NCBI RefSeq assembly: GCF_022201045.2
Contig: NC_068560.1
Span: 32,699,001-32,763,000, forward strand
Direction of reading: 5' to 3'
Length of the DNA stretch: 64,000 nucleotides
From: Citrus sinensis
Lineage: Eukaryota > Streptophyta > Magnoliopsida > Sapindales > Rutaceae
How positions within the stretch are numbered: the stretch's first letter is position 1; the number at the start of each line of letters is the position of its first letter. Below are positions 36,745 through 49,878 of this stretch, in pieces. The notes under the pieces are model-generated. The model was not told the DNA's origin. It made no database searches and was given only the letters and a program-made list of their open reading frames with translations. Both the position numbers and the translations under genes were made by a program.

Positions 36745-38972
36745 ATGGCGTCAGAGAAAGTTGAGACTGTTGTAGCTGGAAACTACATTGAAATGGAAAG
36801 AGAAGAGGAGGATTCCAAGTCTTCCAAGAGCAAACTTTCAAGCTTCTTTTGGCATGGTGGTTCAGTTTATGATGCATGGTTTAGCTGTGCTTCTAACCAG
36901 GCAATTTTTTTTATTTTTAATAACAGCTTTCACTTATACTTTTTTAGTTTGGTTAATTTAGAAAATGATGCATTGTATTAAGTGTTTTGTACCTTTGTTT
37001 CAGGTCGCACAAGTGCTACTCACACTGCCATATTCATTTTCACAACTTGGGTTGTTATCTGGGATTCTACTTCAGCTGTTTTATGGGTTAATGGGAAGCT
37101 GGACTGCTTATCTTATAAGCATACTTTATGTTGAGTACAGAACTAGAAAGGAGAGAGAAAAGGTTGATTTCAGGAATCACGTAATTCAGGTAACGTTTGT
37201 GTTCAGATTTATCTTTAATACTATTATCGGGCACTTATCTATCGCTTTAAGCTTTTTGGATCAAGTAAAATATTACAGAGGAAAGGAGGAGGAACCAAAA
37301 AAAAAAAAAGGCGGCCCCTAGAAAAAATATTAAGTTTCGTTTTCAAATTTCTGTGCAGTGGTTTGAAGTTCTTGATGGGCTACTGGGGAAGCACTGGAGG
37401 AATATAGGCCTATTTTTCAACTGCACTTTTCTGCTATTTGGATCCGTAATCCAGTTAATCGCCTGTGCAAGGTAACCCTTAATAATATTAATACGATACT
37501 ACACGTAGATCATTTACAAGTTGGTTAGATTGATTATAAAAATAAACTTGAGTAATATATTTTGTTAATTCTGGCTAATATAACATTCATTATTAATGCT
37601 GATGCAGCAACATATACTACATAAATGACAATTTGGACAAGAGAACTTGGACCTACATCTTTGGAGCATGTTGTGCGACAACTGTGTTCATCCCTTCATT
37701 CCATAATTACAGAATTTGGTCGTTTTTAGGCCTTATAATGACTTCCTTCACCGCATGGTATCTCACCATTGCTTCCCTTGTGCATGGACAGGTACATATA
37801 TATTTTAATTACATTTCATAAGGTTTCAAATTTGGCCTTTATTTATTTTCCGTACCATATTGTTAATAATCTTTCAAATATGTAATAATTTGCAGGTTGA
37901 GGGAGTGAAGCACTCCGGCCCAACCAAAATGGTTCTCTATTTTACAGGAGCTACTAACATTCTCTACACCTTTGGCGGACATGCTGTCACAGTGTGAGAA
38001 TCTACAATAATGTTACCAATCACATACAAATTAGCAAGTTAATGCACGTATGATTAATGAGAATAATTATCTTTGTATAGGGAGATCATGCATGCAATGT
38101 GGAAGCCACAAAAATTCAAGTCAATTTACTTGTTGGCAACACTTTATGTGTTAACTCTAACTTTACCATCAGCTTCTGCTGTATATTGGGCTTTTGGAGA
38201 CATGCTTCTCACTCATTCCAATGCTTTTTCATTGCTCCCGAGGACTGGTTTCAGAGACACTGCTGTAATCCTCATGCTCATTCATCAGGTCAACTAACCG
38301 CAAGGGATTTTGTTAAAAATGTATTGCATAATTGGTCCTTATTATGTGAACTATTGTAATCAATTTGCAAGAATATAACGTTTTTGTTGTTTTTATATTT
38401 GCAGTTCATAACATTTGGATTTGCCTGCACTCCTCTATACTTTGTGTGGGAGAAATTCATTGGGGTGCATAACACAAAGAGCACCTTCAAGAGAGCTTTG
38501 GCCAGACTCCCAGTTGTGATCCCAATATGGTTCTTGGCAATCATCTTCCCTTTCTTTGGCCCCATCAACTCCACTGTTGGATCTCTTCTTGTTAGCTTCA
38601 CTGTTTACATCATTCCTGCCTTAGCACATATGATCACTTTCGCTCCTGCTGCAGCCAGAGAGGTCAGCCTTTTTCGAATTCAATTACTATATACTAATTA
38701 ACACTTGGATGTGATTATTCATATACATTACTAATTTAAGTCTATTAATTATTTGTATGTTCTTAATTTATCTACAGAATGCAGTAGAGAGGCCTCCAAA
38801 GTGTTTAGGAGGGTGGGCAGGATTGTACTCATTGAATATTTTTGTGGTGGTGTGGGTTTTAGTGGTGGGATTTGGGTTTGGAGGATGGGCAAGCATGCTC
38901 AATTTCATACAACAAGTTGATGCATTTGGATTATTTACCAAGTGCTATCAGTGTCCACCTCACAAGGTTTAA
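36745..38972 (+). CDS. LAX3: AUX1/LAX auxin influx carrier, LAX3-like
   Basis: This is a plasma-membrane proton-coupled auxin (IAA) importer of the amino acid/auxin permease family. Exons: 36745-36900, 37004-37189, 37359-37471, 37608-37791, 37896-37993, 38081-38288, 38405-38662 and 38778-38972. They total 1398 nt (465 residues), close to the family length of 470-485. The N-terminus MASEKVETVVAGNYIEMERE matches LAX3 better than AUX1. Conserved blocks include FFWHGGSVYDAWFSCASNQ, QVLLTLPYSFSQLG, WTAYLISILYVEYRTRKERE, FNCTFLLFGSVIQLIACAS, LYFTGATNILYTFGGHAVTV and the C-terminal LFTKCYQCPPHK. Ten to eleven membrane spans can be traced. Intron 1 has a GC donor (CAG/GCAATT) instead of GT. All other introns are GT-AG. 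No frame break is seen. Confidence 0.96.
36901..37003 (+). other. Non-canonical GC-AG intron 1 of LAX3
   Basis: The conserved junction SNQ/VAQ requires exon 1 to end in CAG at 36900 and exon 2 to begin with GTC at 37004. The base pair after CAG is GC, not GT. The acceptor is a normal TTTCAG. No GT donor nearby keeps both frame and conserved residues. GC-AG introns are a known minor class spliced by the major spliceosome. Confidence 0.85.
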
Positions 38973-41900
38973 GAATTAATTAAGAAAAGTTTCCCATTTC
39001 CTAAATTGTTAACAGATTAAGATACATATGTAAGTGTGTAAAGAGATTGGCAATTTGGCATTTGTAACTCTTCTTTTTTTCTTTATCTTTTTCCCCCTTC
39101 TGGGATCTTTTTTTTTTTTAATTTGTTAGAGTACTTATTGTTGATGGTTTTCGGATTATAAGGTGTGATGGCAATTTCATGGCCACCCCTACACGGATCT
39201 GCAGTTGTGTGTTGGTTAATCTCTTTAAAAAAAATTAGTGCAAAATTCCCTTGCTTTTTGGTGGGATTTATATTTCTCTCTTCGTTTCCTTCTTCTAACA
39301 TCACTCCAACTGTTCTATGAAGTGCATTCCATTATTTTATATAAGTTCTATTTGATTGTGTGGATTTTTCCCTTTTTTTTTTTATAGAAAAACACATACA
39401 CTTATTACGTGTTTCATCAGAAAACTATTTTTAATTCATTTATGTTCAGTCACACGCATCTTTAAATTGAAGGCGGACAATCGGAAGAGCCAAACTGAAA
39501 GTGCCATTTACATGATGAACGTGACTGCCCGAACGACGACTTTAGCACCAAACATGAATGAAAACGACGATGCGAAAACAAATGTGCATATTAATGCCAT
39601 CACTACTAGGCGGTTCTGCTGCTGTGCATGTCGGCCGCAAGGCCCTGTTGTGGTACTAGCTACCCATGGCCTTGTTGATTTTGATGGCATTTCAGATTTT
39701 CATTGCCATTTCTTTTTTCTTTTACAGGGCTCTTATCACATAACTCAAATTATTGGACGGTTGCCTAATCTGATGTGCTTCTCTTTGTACATATCTTAAA
39801 ACGACAAATGCAAATGTTTATTTCGTGTTTGAAACAATTCGACCTTTTTCCCATTTGGCTTAAGTATTTGAATGAAACATAAATTATTGGTATTTCTTAA
39901 CACTCCACCCCCAAAAAAAAATAAATAATAATAATAACATTCATTTTTTATCATTAAAAATGTTCGATGTAAAAATCTAGCATGGTTTAAGTAGAGTAAT
40001 AAATTTATAGGATGTGATACGGATTTGCATTGTCACCTCGCCATTCTGACCCCCTTCGCCGAGTGAATCAAAAGGAAGGGGAGTGACAATGGTGAAAGTA
40101 ATATGTGGGTCTATGAGCTTTGGTGTGCTTATAATGACATGCTATCTTCCTGGCTAATTAAAGTGACTTTGATTCATTTCTTCTGAAAAGAGAAATGGTC
40201 ACAACATGGAGAAAAAGTTACAAAAGGCAATCAATACTCGATGCCCACTACTCATCTCCTTAAAGCCTCTTGCAACTCAAAAGCACTTTTTCACTTTTTC
40301 TAAGCTTAACAACTCCGAGAGAAAATCAACAGCTTCCAAAGAAGAGAGGCATGCATAAAGAGAGAGTGAAAGGATACGTTAAAGAGCTGAGGTTGGGTGC
40401 GAAACAGTGATTTAATATCGTGGTATATATGTAAGGACTTTAGTCTGACCAAAATGGTTGGCTAATCAACTGGATCAAAGTTAAACTGTGGGGTGAGTTT
40501 AGATTAACTTAAGAAAGTGCTTTTTTAAAAGATAAGCATTATTAGGCACTATCTGGCGTCTAGTCAATAGTCATTGTCCCGGGATTTTTAGTTTCAATTA
40601 TATCTTCTTTCTTCAAGATCAATGAACCTGGCTAATGGCTATTGCTTTTGACCAATTATTCTGACCTTCCAAGATTAATGGGGACTCGAATCTACTAACT
40701 AGTTGCTGGGCAAAGCTTGGGCTTCTGGTCATGTTTTCTTTATTTGTCGTTTTGTCTAAGAAAACATTTTTTTTTCACAATAGTAATATTATATAATCAG
40801 CAAGAAATAACATGACAAGTGTAATGACCCTCATCATATTATTCTCAGCTAGTGTATGCTTGTGTGATTTAAATTTTTTTTTTATTTAGACATCCCAATT
40901 TGAATTTTAGGATAAATATGAAGTTGAAAAATTAATTTAAAATTTACCTACCCCATATTAAAAAAAAAAACTTATGTTAGCAATATTATAATCCAAAATT
41001 AATCGTTCTATCTCCTTCATAGTAAGTTAGATCTTTAATTAATTTCCTTTTAATGTTAAAAAAAATATTCTTGCAAAGAGATGGAAGACAGCTGAACCAT
41101 TATGTTTTAACAAGCATAACTCCATCTCGCAATTCAAACCTCTGTAGTTTCTACTCGTTATATTTTGTTTTTGGATTTGTCTACCCTAATATACATCCAA
41201 GCTGAAATATACGACGGAAGATGGACCGAAGTGGGCCAGTCATCGCTCCGTTTTATTAGGGGCTATCAGGCATTTTTGCAAGCTCGTGAAGAAGGAATCA
41301 AATCTTGATCAAAATTTCCAAGCAAAATCAATCGGTGCCGATAAGGCACACGTGTGTGGGTCCTGTTGTGACTCAAATACCTTTTTGACATAAAGTCCCG
41401 ACTTGACTCTGATGAACACCGAAACCACGGAGTGTCATCACGTGGTTGGAGGATTATGGGCATCGGCTTTTAGTCCACCTCGCGGCCTATGATCACCATC
41501 ATTCTGTAATGCCAAAACGCGGCATCTTGGTAAACATGTTTACTATAATTTGATCTAATTTTCTTTATATTTCTATTATAATCTAAGACGAAATTCAATC
41601 AAATAAAAGATGTCATCAACCTGATCTGAAGTCTACTAGATTCCAACTTGCTAAAAGCCAGCTGCGTGGCCCATTCTGGCATGTAAATCGTCCTTTTCAT
41701 CCATCTTTTTTCTTTTTTTCAGTGACCAATGAATCTACATCAGATAAAGATGCAGAGACATACAGAGTGAAGTCCGCAAGAGGAAACGGAGGTGACTGCA
41801 GAAGTGGGTGTTGGTCAAAACTCTAAAAAAGGGGTCCATGGAAGTTTCTCATATGATACATAAAGGCTGCCATTTTGCAATTTCTAAAGGAAATAAAGGC

Positions 41901-44698
41901 TGCCATTTCTAAAGTCCACTGAAATATTGCTTGATCAGGAATCAGGACTTGTCCCTGTCATTTTGACTGTGGTTCACCAGTGTTCTTACCTTTAGGGCGA
42001 TTCTTTGGCGGGTTGCACTCTATTGTCCGTAGTCTGCACTGACTCCCCGAAGAAGCAATCTGAGCATCCATTATTCCCTAGTTAATGCCCCCATGGTACA
42101 AATGAGTACTAACATTACATTACCTATATGATACTACTGTTTACTCATTATGTTCTCACGTTTCCTATCACCAATTTCATAGCAAAGAAATTATTCAGAA
42201 AATAAGAATTACAGAACAAAGAATTAAAAAAATCATAAGAAAAGAGCATGATTAGGATCAAATTATGAGGAGCTGTATTTAGGTTTTGACAGAAATCTCT
42301 GAATAGAAAACAGAGTAAAGAAACCGCAGAGATATTATGTATCGTGGATGATCAAACTTAGTTACCATAAACATGCTGCATCGTGAGCCTCGTACTCCCA
42401 AGGCAATGTTAGCAAATAGCAATAAAAGGAAAGAAGTTAAGAACTTATTTTATTAGATGGCCACAGACAAGCACGAATTTTGAACCTACTATTCTGTCAA
42501 AAATCATGCATCTATTGATGCGAACTGAATTTTTTCTTTTGGTATAAGAGTACTCAGCCAAAGGCGTGTCACAGATGAATATAGTCTCATAATGGTTTAC
42601 ATCCTGAAAATTGAATTTCATTCACTACTAAATCGTTTACATCCTGAAAGTACAAGCAAAGAAGAACGATGATAAACTTGGTTGTCCTGATGAAATAGAA
42701 CAAAAATGAATATGAGGTGATCTGGGATTGCTGCAGAGCCCAGGGTATAGCAAGGGCAAATCTCATTTCTTATTCTTCTTACTGTTTGGGATTTGGGATT
42801 CCTTTGACACAATATATACCAGCTTCTATGTTGGCAATGACAGTCAAATATGGGTGTCGAGCAACCTAGTAAATCGAGAAGCTAAGTAAGTCCAGGTTAC
42901 ACTGCATTAATATTGATCAGTTCTTTTATGCATTTCATACACTTCTAATCCCAACTCCTGAAACATGAAGCATAAGTTCACTTCATACACTCATTAATGA
43001 TGAAACTAGATTGCTAGAGAGAAAGGGCGAATAGGCGTTCGATTCTGGTCAGTAAATTATAAAGTCTATTAATGCACACAATGAATCTATGAGAGATGGT
43101 TAAATAGTCCTGACCAGAGAACTAGCAGAAGCATTCAATTTTCCACAAGAAGATGACCTACATGATACACATTTTGACATTGAACTAGTGAAACCAAAAT
43201 GATCACCCCAAGTAAAATAACAGTTGAAATTTAGAGGCATGAATCTCATTCCAGAGTTTAAATCCTGGAAATAAGTGAATGGAACCTCTCTCTTATTGCC
43301 CCAAAGTTTCTTCGTAAACAAATTTATAAATGCTAATTTGAAGAACTTGCCATTTAGAAGGCTACAGAATTAGATGGATTTAAGATGAGTGTATGTACTG
43401 CTTAGAAAAGCCTGATGACCGATGGAGTTTGCTCTTACATAAGCACAAATATCAATCATGAAACATGTCAAGTGAGGCAATGTAATTGCTGGTGTCTCTT
43501 GATAAGATCATACAAATAATCACTTCCAGCATACATGGTATAATTGGTATTCTGCATTCACTTATAAAACGTCAAGGGAAAAATATATTGTTAGACTGAT
43601 GACTGATTGAATTGCGGCACAAAGTCTTAATTTTCAAATCGATAGCTGCTTTTTCCTTCCTTTAGGAACACAAATGATGGTGATTAGTCCAGACACAGTA
43701 CTGTGTCACCCTAAGTTTCATATTTTCATTATTATAAATTCACTTTTAGGAGTATCAACTCCACTATTAAGAAGCCAACCTCCTATCTGTTACATGTTGC
43801 TAACAAGATTTAACTAATAGTAAATTAGGTGTAATTTTCAGTTCTCTTTTCGATAGTCAAACCAAAGCAGTCACTATAGAAGAAGAAAATCTAGATAGCA
43901 GTTAAAGACTGGCCACAAAACGAACCAACAGATACATCTCACATGCTAACGCTAAAAAGGAGAGCACAAGCAATCTTAGCCAGCCCAATGTCCGCCTCTC
44001 ACCGGTTAGATGGTTACTAAACATGGATAAGGATGATGTGAATTCAAGGCCCACCAGAAATGAATGACTTGGTTCTTCTGCCTTAAGCAAGATAAATAGA
44101 TAAGATGAGTCTAGGAATATGTTGGGACATTTTTGTCTGGCCATCAAAGCATTGAAGGCGATTGACACATTATATAGATGCAATATACAAGACCAGAAAA
44201 ACTCTAAAATGAGTCTTAAGATCGCTCTATTTTCTTGACATTCGTATCTTCAGCAAATTGAATAAGAAACTAACTAAAAGAACAACCACAGTATTTCTAA
44301 TTTTTACCGCAATGTTTCTATGTTCTATCCAATATAAATTTACACAAAATTTAATTATTGCAAGCATTTGATTTTAACATCTCTGTTTTAAGGACCATAA
44401 AATTGACGGATGTATATTTTTCCTTGTATGGACCAAATTCTACAAAGCAAAAAATGGAACATAAAATTAAAGGTGAGTAACAAAGAAGTAAGAATTACAA
44501 TTGCAAGCAACAAATTTGCATAAGCAGCAAAATAACAAATATTATGCCTTTTCATTTCATAATGAACAAAAAGTAAAACAAGCAAATCAATTGATGGGAA
44601 AACAATTTTGAAAAAAATCACCCGCGTTAACACATAATTAACCAAGAACAAAAACGGAAACAATCTCACCGGGCACCTCTTTTTCCCTCTCATTTCTG
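38973..44698. other. Large intergenic spacer between LAX3 and the cold-shock gene
   Basis: About 5.7 kb with no gene I can support. Frames at 39356 (147 codons), 42618, 43100 and 43902 lack family motifs. A partial tandem duplication of AATAAAGGCTGCCATTT occurs at about 41860-41911. The stretch 42600-44690 is less AT-rich than its surroundings and could contain an unannotated non-coding transcript or the long 3' region of the cold-shock gene, but nothing in sequence proves this. Confidence 0.45.
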
Positions 44699-45208
44699 TT
44701 AATAATTCGGGCAATCTCTCGCAAAATGCCCTTCCTCTCCACAATTATAACACCCTCCTCCGCCTCTTCCGCCGCCGTAACCCCGACCACCTCCGCGGCC
44801 ACGGCTATAACATTCCCGAGCTATATGGCCAGTTCTTCCACAGTTAAAGCAAGCGCCACTGCCGGCACCGCCACCACTTCCAACTGACCGACCTCCTCTC
44901 CCACCTCTACCATAACCACCGCCTCTTCCCCTCCCGCCGTAAAATCCACCGCTTCTCCCGCCGCGACTTCCGAAACGGCGGGATCTGGAGGCGGCCTCCA
45001 CGTCGACTGCTTTTGTGCGGCCGTCTTCTCCGACATCCACGGAAAACTCAACGGTTTGGCCTTCAGAGAGAGTCCTGAAACCCTCGGACTTGATTGAGGT
45101 CTGGTGGACAAAGAGATCCTCGCCGCCGTCTTCCGGAGCGATGAAACCGAAGCCTTTCTGTGCACTGAACCACTTTACCGTTCCGCTGGATCTCTGAACC
45201 TCAGCCAT
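44699..45208 (-). CDS. GRP2: Cold-shock-domain glycine-rich RNA-binding protein (GRP2/CSP type)
   Basis: This is a nucleic-acid chaperone of the plant cold-shock protein family, which melts RNA secondary structure and works in nucleus and cytoplasm in cold responses and development. Single exon, 169 residues. The cold-shock domain spans about residues 8-73, with RNP1-like [19 protein letters not shown] and TVKWF. An RG/GGY-rich linker follows. Two CCHC zinc knuckles lie at 120-133 ([14 protein letters not shown]) and 153-166 ([14 protein letters not shown]), with the C-terminus three residues later. Two knuckles match the Arabidopsis CSP2/CSP4 (GRP2, GRP2B) type rather than the seven-knuckle CSP1/CSP3 type. 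It is shorter than the roughly 200-residue Arabidopsis proteins because the glycine-rich linkers are shorter. In memory of Arabidopsis, GRP2B neighbours LAX2, which agrees with the LAX gene to the left. Confidence 0.95.
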   Translation of the reverse strand: MAEVQRSSGTVKWFSAQKGFGFIAPEDGGEDLFVHQTSIKSEGFRTLSEGQTVEFSVDVGEDGRTKAVDVEAASRSRRFGSRGGRSGGFYGGRGRGGGYGRGGRGGRSVGSGGGAGSGACFNCGRTGHIARECYSRGRGGGRGYGGGRGGGGCYNCGEEGHFARDCPNY

Positions 45209-46979
45209 TGAGTGGAAGTTCTAGAAACCAAGTTCCTGCTTTTTCCAGAACGTTCTAGAAGATCAATGGCTGATTTGGGTGAGGTGTGAAATGAGATCCA
45301 GGTGTGTCAGAGCTGAGTGAGTGTGGTTTATTTGTTTTTTCAGTTCGTTGGGCGGGGACCAAACGAGTAGGAGATCGGACGGTGAGGAGGTCGTTACCTA
45401 AAGTCGTATATTGTATCTGACGGTTCATATATTTTGTTGATTTATCCGTTTCGAGGTTTGACTTCTTATTAGAGGAACAGTGGCGGGATTATCCCCTCGA
45501 GTACAAAATTTTGTGTGTCAGTGTGTGTGTGTATATAGCTGACAAAACCGAGTCGTGTCCGTGCCTCGTCAATTTCGCGGCGTCTCAAATTTATATAGAC
45601 TCATTTAATAAATATATTAAAATATTAATATTTAAATTCAATATAAAAAATAAATAAATTATTTAATAACTCGTTTAATAGCTATATATTTAATAAATAT
45701 TACACATTCCTCTAAACTATTTTATATTTATATTATTTAAAATTTAAATTATATATGTAAATAATATTATATATTGATATCATAAACTATATATGTGTAT
45801 CAATATTTTACACACACTTATATTATTAAAATTTTAAATTTATAAAAAAAATTATAAATAAAACACTATGTATATGTCCATCAGCTCAAAAAAATTAAAA
45901 AAGGATAATCATGTCCAATATTTTAATTTGATGACAAAAACTTAAAAATTAATATAAAATATAAAATATAATTATGTCATTGTTCGGGTAAATGGGTCAA
46001 GAACTTTAATCCTAACCCAACATGAAAAAAAATGTCAACCTAAACCTGGTCAATTTAATAATTATGTCAAATTTGACTACTCATACTCATTTACTCATGT
46101 TGTATTTGTATCGGTTAATCAGATCATGTTAAATTTTGCTAGCTATATATATATAATGAATGTTATAGTATTGTTGCAAAGTCGCAAAGTCGCAAAGTCC
46201 TACGGTGTTATCTCAACTTTTTTATATCTTTAATTTTCGTGAGATTTGTTAACTAATAACTATCTCAAATTCAGTTAATTTGAAAAGCGCCTCCCAAATA
46301 ATTTATTTTCATTTTTACTTTTGATGGGCAAATAATTTTTCTTTCTCAAACCATGCAATCAGGTTACATTATCATAAAAAAAAACTTTTCTAATTTAACT
46401 TTTTAAATATTTATTTGTTTACTTATATGGCAAATAGAAGGGTAAAAAGAGAAGTTATTTCTCAATACACTCTTCAAATAAAAATACGTATATATTATAT
46501 TAATTAAAAATTTTATATAAAAGTAATAACAATTATAACACTCTTCTCTCTTTATGAATTAAGAGATAAAAATAATAATATAATACTAAATTAAAATCTC
46601 TAAAAAAATTTTCAAATAAGATTATTCAAATGAGATTATGTTTTTCTCTCTTCAATATTGAAGAGAAATAAATACTATCTCATTTGAAAAGTCTTTTATA
46701 ACTGTTTTTGTTTATGTGATTGTTTAAATAAGAAGTAAATTAAATATCATTTGAAAAGCCTTTTGATGATTTTCTTAAACTTAACTTTTTAAAGGATAAA
46801 ATAAATAAAATTTTATGTGTACTTGAGTTTATGGTATATATTTTTTCATCTATTATTCTTAGCGTATGTGTTAATATGGCATTTGAAAAGGCTATAAGTA
46901 TTTTTTTTTCTTTTTTTTTTAGTTCATAAACAATTACCAAAGTTTTTTTTTGTGGTGTTTACAAAAAAAATAAAATAAA
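45209..46979. other. AT-rich spacer upstream of the cold-shock gene
   Basis: Positions 45209-45560 form the GC-richer promoter and leader of the cold-shock gene, with a GT-rich microsatellite-like tract near 45510-45534. The rest is AT-rich with no coding signal. Three copies of a CATTTGAAAAG phrase (about 46682, 46747 and 46880) hint at old repeat debris. Confidence 0.45.
46971..46979. repeat. Target-site duplication, left copy (TAAAATAAA)
   Basis: Nine bases directly before the left inverted repeat of the Mutator-like element, repeated exactly at 47965-47973. Confidence 0.8.
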
Positions 46980-47964
46980 GGATGGGGCTATTTGAACCCA
47001 CCAATTTACTCAATAAACCTATTTACTAAATAAGCCCACCTTTAAATTTTAAAATTTTAAATTTTACTCAATAAACCCACTAAAATACCTAATATACCCT
47101 TTCTAAACCCAGTTTTTATAATAATAGTGATTTTACTCATTAAACCCCTAATATTCATTTATAAACCCATTAGATTGGAAATTGATTATTAATTGAAAAT
47201 TTAATAATCAATTTTGAGTGAATGGCCCTCGTTCAAGGACAAATGAATCAAAACATTCTAAATGGAGAAAATAGTTGTCATCATGAAATTATTTTTTTGA
47301 GTTATATTATATTGGTGAGAAAAAATCTTGTATGATGGAATAACGTGGTGACCCGCCTGCATAATATGAAGAATATTATATATATTTCTAACGAATACTA
47401 TGAAATTGTTTTGTTTAAAAATTGTAGCCAATCCCTCTCTTAAAATGCAAGCATTCAAGTGTGCAAGGAAATTTTATGCAATAAGACGAAAAGTCAAAGA
47501 ACAGCCAACTTTGTTCGTGATTCAAATAAAGGGAAAATTTGTCAACATAGTCTATCAATTTTGAAAGGAAAAGGGAAAAAAACAAAAATTAAATATAAAA
47601 AAAATCATAACTGTTCATGATTGTCAATATTATTTTGTTCCTCCATAAAATCAATATCCATCAAATCAATAACAACTAATTTTGTTACTCTGAATTAAAT
47701 CACACGTGCCTATTTAACAAAATATATGGCTTGAGAGAAGAATCACATCTCTTGATTGATTAGAGTTTAATGAAAATTTGATTAGGGTTCTATAAAACTA
47801 TGTTGAATATAAAGATGGGTTTAAAGAGTTAAAATTCAGTTTTTTGTAAAAATTATATTCTAGTGTCCATAACTGTAATTTAATTTAGGGGTATTTTAAT
47901 GATAAAAAATTATTTTTAAAAATGGGTTTATTGAGTAAATTAGTGGGTTCAAATAGCCCCACCC
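46980..47964. mobile_element. Non-autonomous Mutator-like DNA transposon (985 bp)
   Basis: The two ends are inverted copies of each other. 46980-47023 matches the reverse complement of 47921-47964 at 41 of 44 positions, with the shared core GGGGCTATTTGAACCCAC. The element is flanked on both sides by the same 9-bp sequence, TAAAATAAA (46971-46979 and 47965-47973). A 9-bp target duplication with terminal inverted repeats is the pattern of Mutator-like elements. The interior is AT-rich with no transposase, so it depends on an autonomous relative. About 7 percent end divergence suggests moderate age. The low complexity of the flanking repeat is the main caveat. Confidence 0.88.
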
Positions 47965-47973
47965 TAAAATAAA

Positions 47974-49440
47974 ATAGAGCTTTTGGGGTCTTTAAAAGCT
48001 ATTTTGTCTCTACTTCGGAAAATTCAAATTTTAGATTTTTGGAGTAGAGATAAAATATTTTTTTTTATTTTGTATGAAATGTCAAAATTACCCTAACATA
48101 ATTTCACTAATTTCATAATAACCTTATATGTATATATATATATATACACACCCTAAAAAAATAAAATGTTGAACCACCCACACCCATTTTTTTTGGGGCC
48201 ATTTTTAATGCATGCCTCATGGTTATGCCTGTTTACTGGCCGAGTCTAGCGTTTTCTACGGTTTCTTCAATTATTGAGGAAACTAATGGGTCTTCGTTGT
48301 GGGATTTCATGACTCCTACTGTTACGTTTTACATGAAGATGATATGGAGTTGCTGTTTATGCTTTTGTGGCTATGAGGAGGCTTTGTTAGTTTGGAATGG
48401 GGCTGCTAGTTTCTTAAAGAATTTTTGGTAATTTAATTATACGAAAGCATTTTTAGAATTATAGAAACAAACAATCTAATAATTGGAAAAAAAATTAATT
48501 GAAAACTAAACATTTAACGACCTTCGTCAAAAATTTTACTCTAAATGCTTAACCAAATTGGACCTTAGCAAGCATACATTTACTTTTACAAAGATTGATT
48601 GAGATTCATGCAAGATGCAAATGCACAAGAAATGAGGGAAGCATCCAAAACTATCTTATAAAATAGATTAACTGCTTCTTAGTTAATTATTGAATTGTCT
48701 AAAAACATTAAATTGTCCGTAAATAGGCAGTTGCATAGGCGCAAGTAAGGACGACCAATCGTTCATAAAAGGAACATCATTTCGACATGTCGTTTTTACA
48801 ACACCGAGTCCGCGTGATGACATGAAATGAAGAGAGGATCACACGATCTCCATGACTCCATCGTACCGCGTGATTTTATAATTTATCCTCCTCCTCCTCC
48901 GTTAGCCAATCACACCATCCCACGCGGCCTTGCTACGGAGATAGCCTATGCTTTTGGGCATTGACTTGTCGTATTGATTCAGTGGCTAATAGTTGGGAAG
49001 CAAGGCAAGAAATGACTTGACGAGCAAGCGAAGAAAGATTCAATGGTTCAACTTCTATGTTCTCCAGCTGCCATTCAAGTAGCATTCAAGAAAAAAAGAG
49101 AATATGCCTTCTCAGCCTCTCAACCTTTGATATTGTACTTTTACTGTTAGCAAGTCCATTGCACCACACCAGGAATAATAAATAAGACTCGTCGATGACT
49201 CGATAATACAATGTGCTTGGACTATTATCCTCTTTATTTTTATTTTTATTTTTAAAAGGAAATTTGACTACCGTTAGATGCAACGAGGAATCGAAGCAAT
49301 TATATGCTTTGGTCTCTGCTTTCAGTATTCTTGTTGACATTAGGATTTCACATTATTATCGCCGAAGTCGTTTGCTATACCAACTACAACTCGTACGTTA
49401 GTCATATATTGCAGCGGCAAGTCGTCTACTAAAAAACCCG
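47974..49440. other. Intergenic spacer before the fluoride exporter gene
   Basis: No gene is supported. A 70-codon frame at 48219-48431 has fairly normal codon use (containing SLAFSTVSSIIEETNGSSLW and FCGYEEALLVWNGAASFLKN) but no known relatives, and stands alone. The promoter of the FEX gene should lie at about 48700-49440. Confidence 0.45.
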
Positions 49441-49878
49441 ACGAACGCAGATAAAAGAAACAAGAGAAATATTATGTTCAGTCGAACTCTTGAGGCGAAC
49501 AAGTGTACTTCTCTCTCTTCTAATTATCGCGGAAGGTACGTTGCTTGAAATTGTGGGGGTGCAACACGTATCCTTGCCCTGAATCCAGGCCCAGCGGCGC
49601 CGAAACGACCATAACTAACCTCCGCTCATTTTTAAATCGAACAAAACAAGAGAAACGCCGAAACAACAAAAACAAAGACAAAAAGAGTGCCGCTTTTTTT
49701 CAGATCTGCTTTTCGCTCCCGCGAACGCCATCGACTCCTCTTTCTATTTCGTTCAATCACCCTGAGAGTCACGGTTCGCAACCCTAGGATACGATCCTCA
49801 TTTCCACACTTCGTCTTGGAATCAGCTGTTTTGCTCCGTCAACAACTTACGGAAGACTTTTTGGACGGTCGGCTCCTG

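Noticed and set aside
39356-39799. 147-codon open frame downstream of LAX3
   Set aside because: Phe-, Thr- and His-rich text without any domain, contains long T-run translations, and lies in the flank of LAX3; looks like chance.
43015-43060. GCGTTCGATTCTGG phrase resembling a tRNA T-arm
   Set aside because: Flanking bases do not pair into a cloverleaf.
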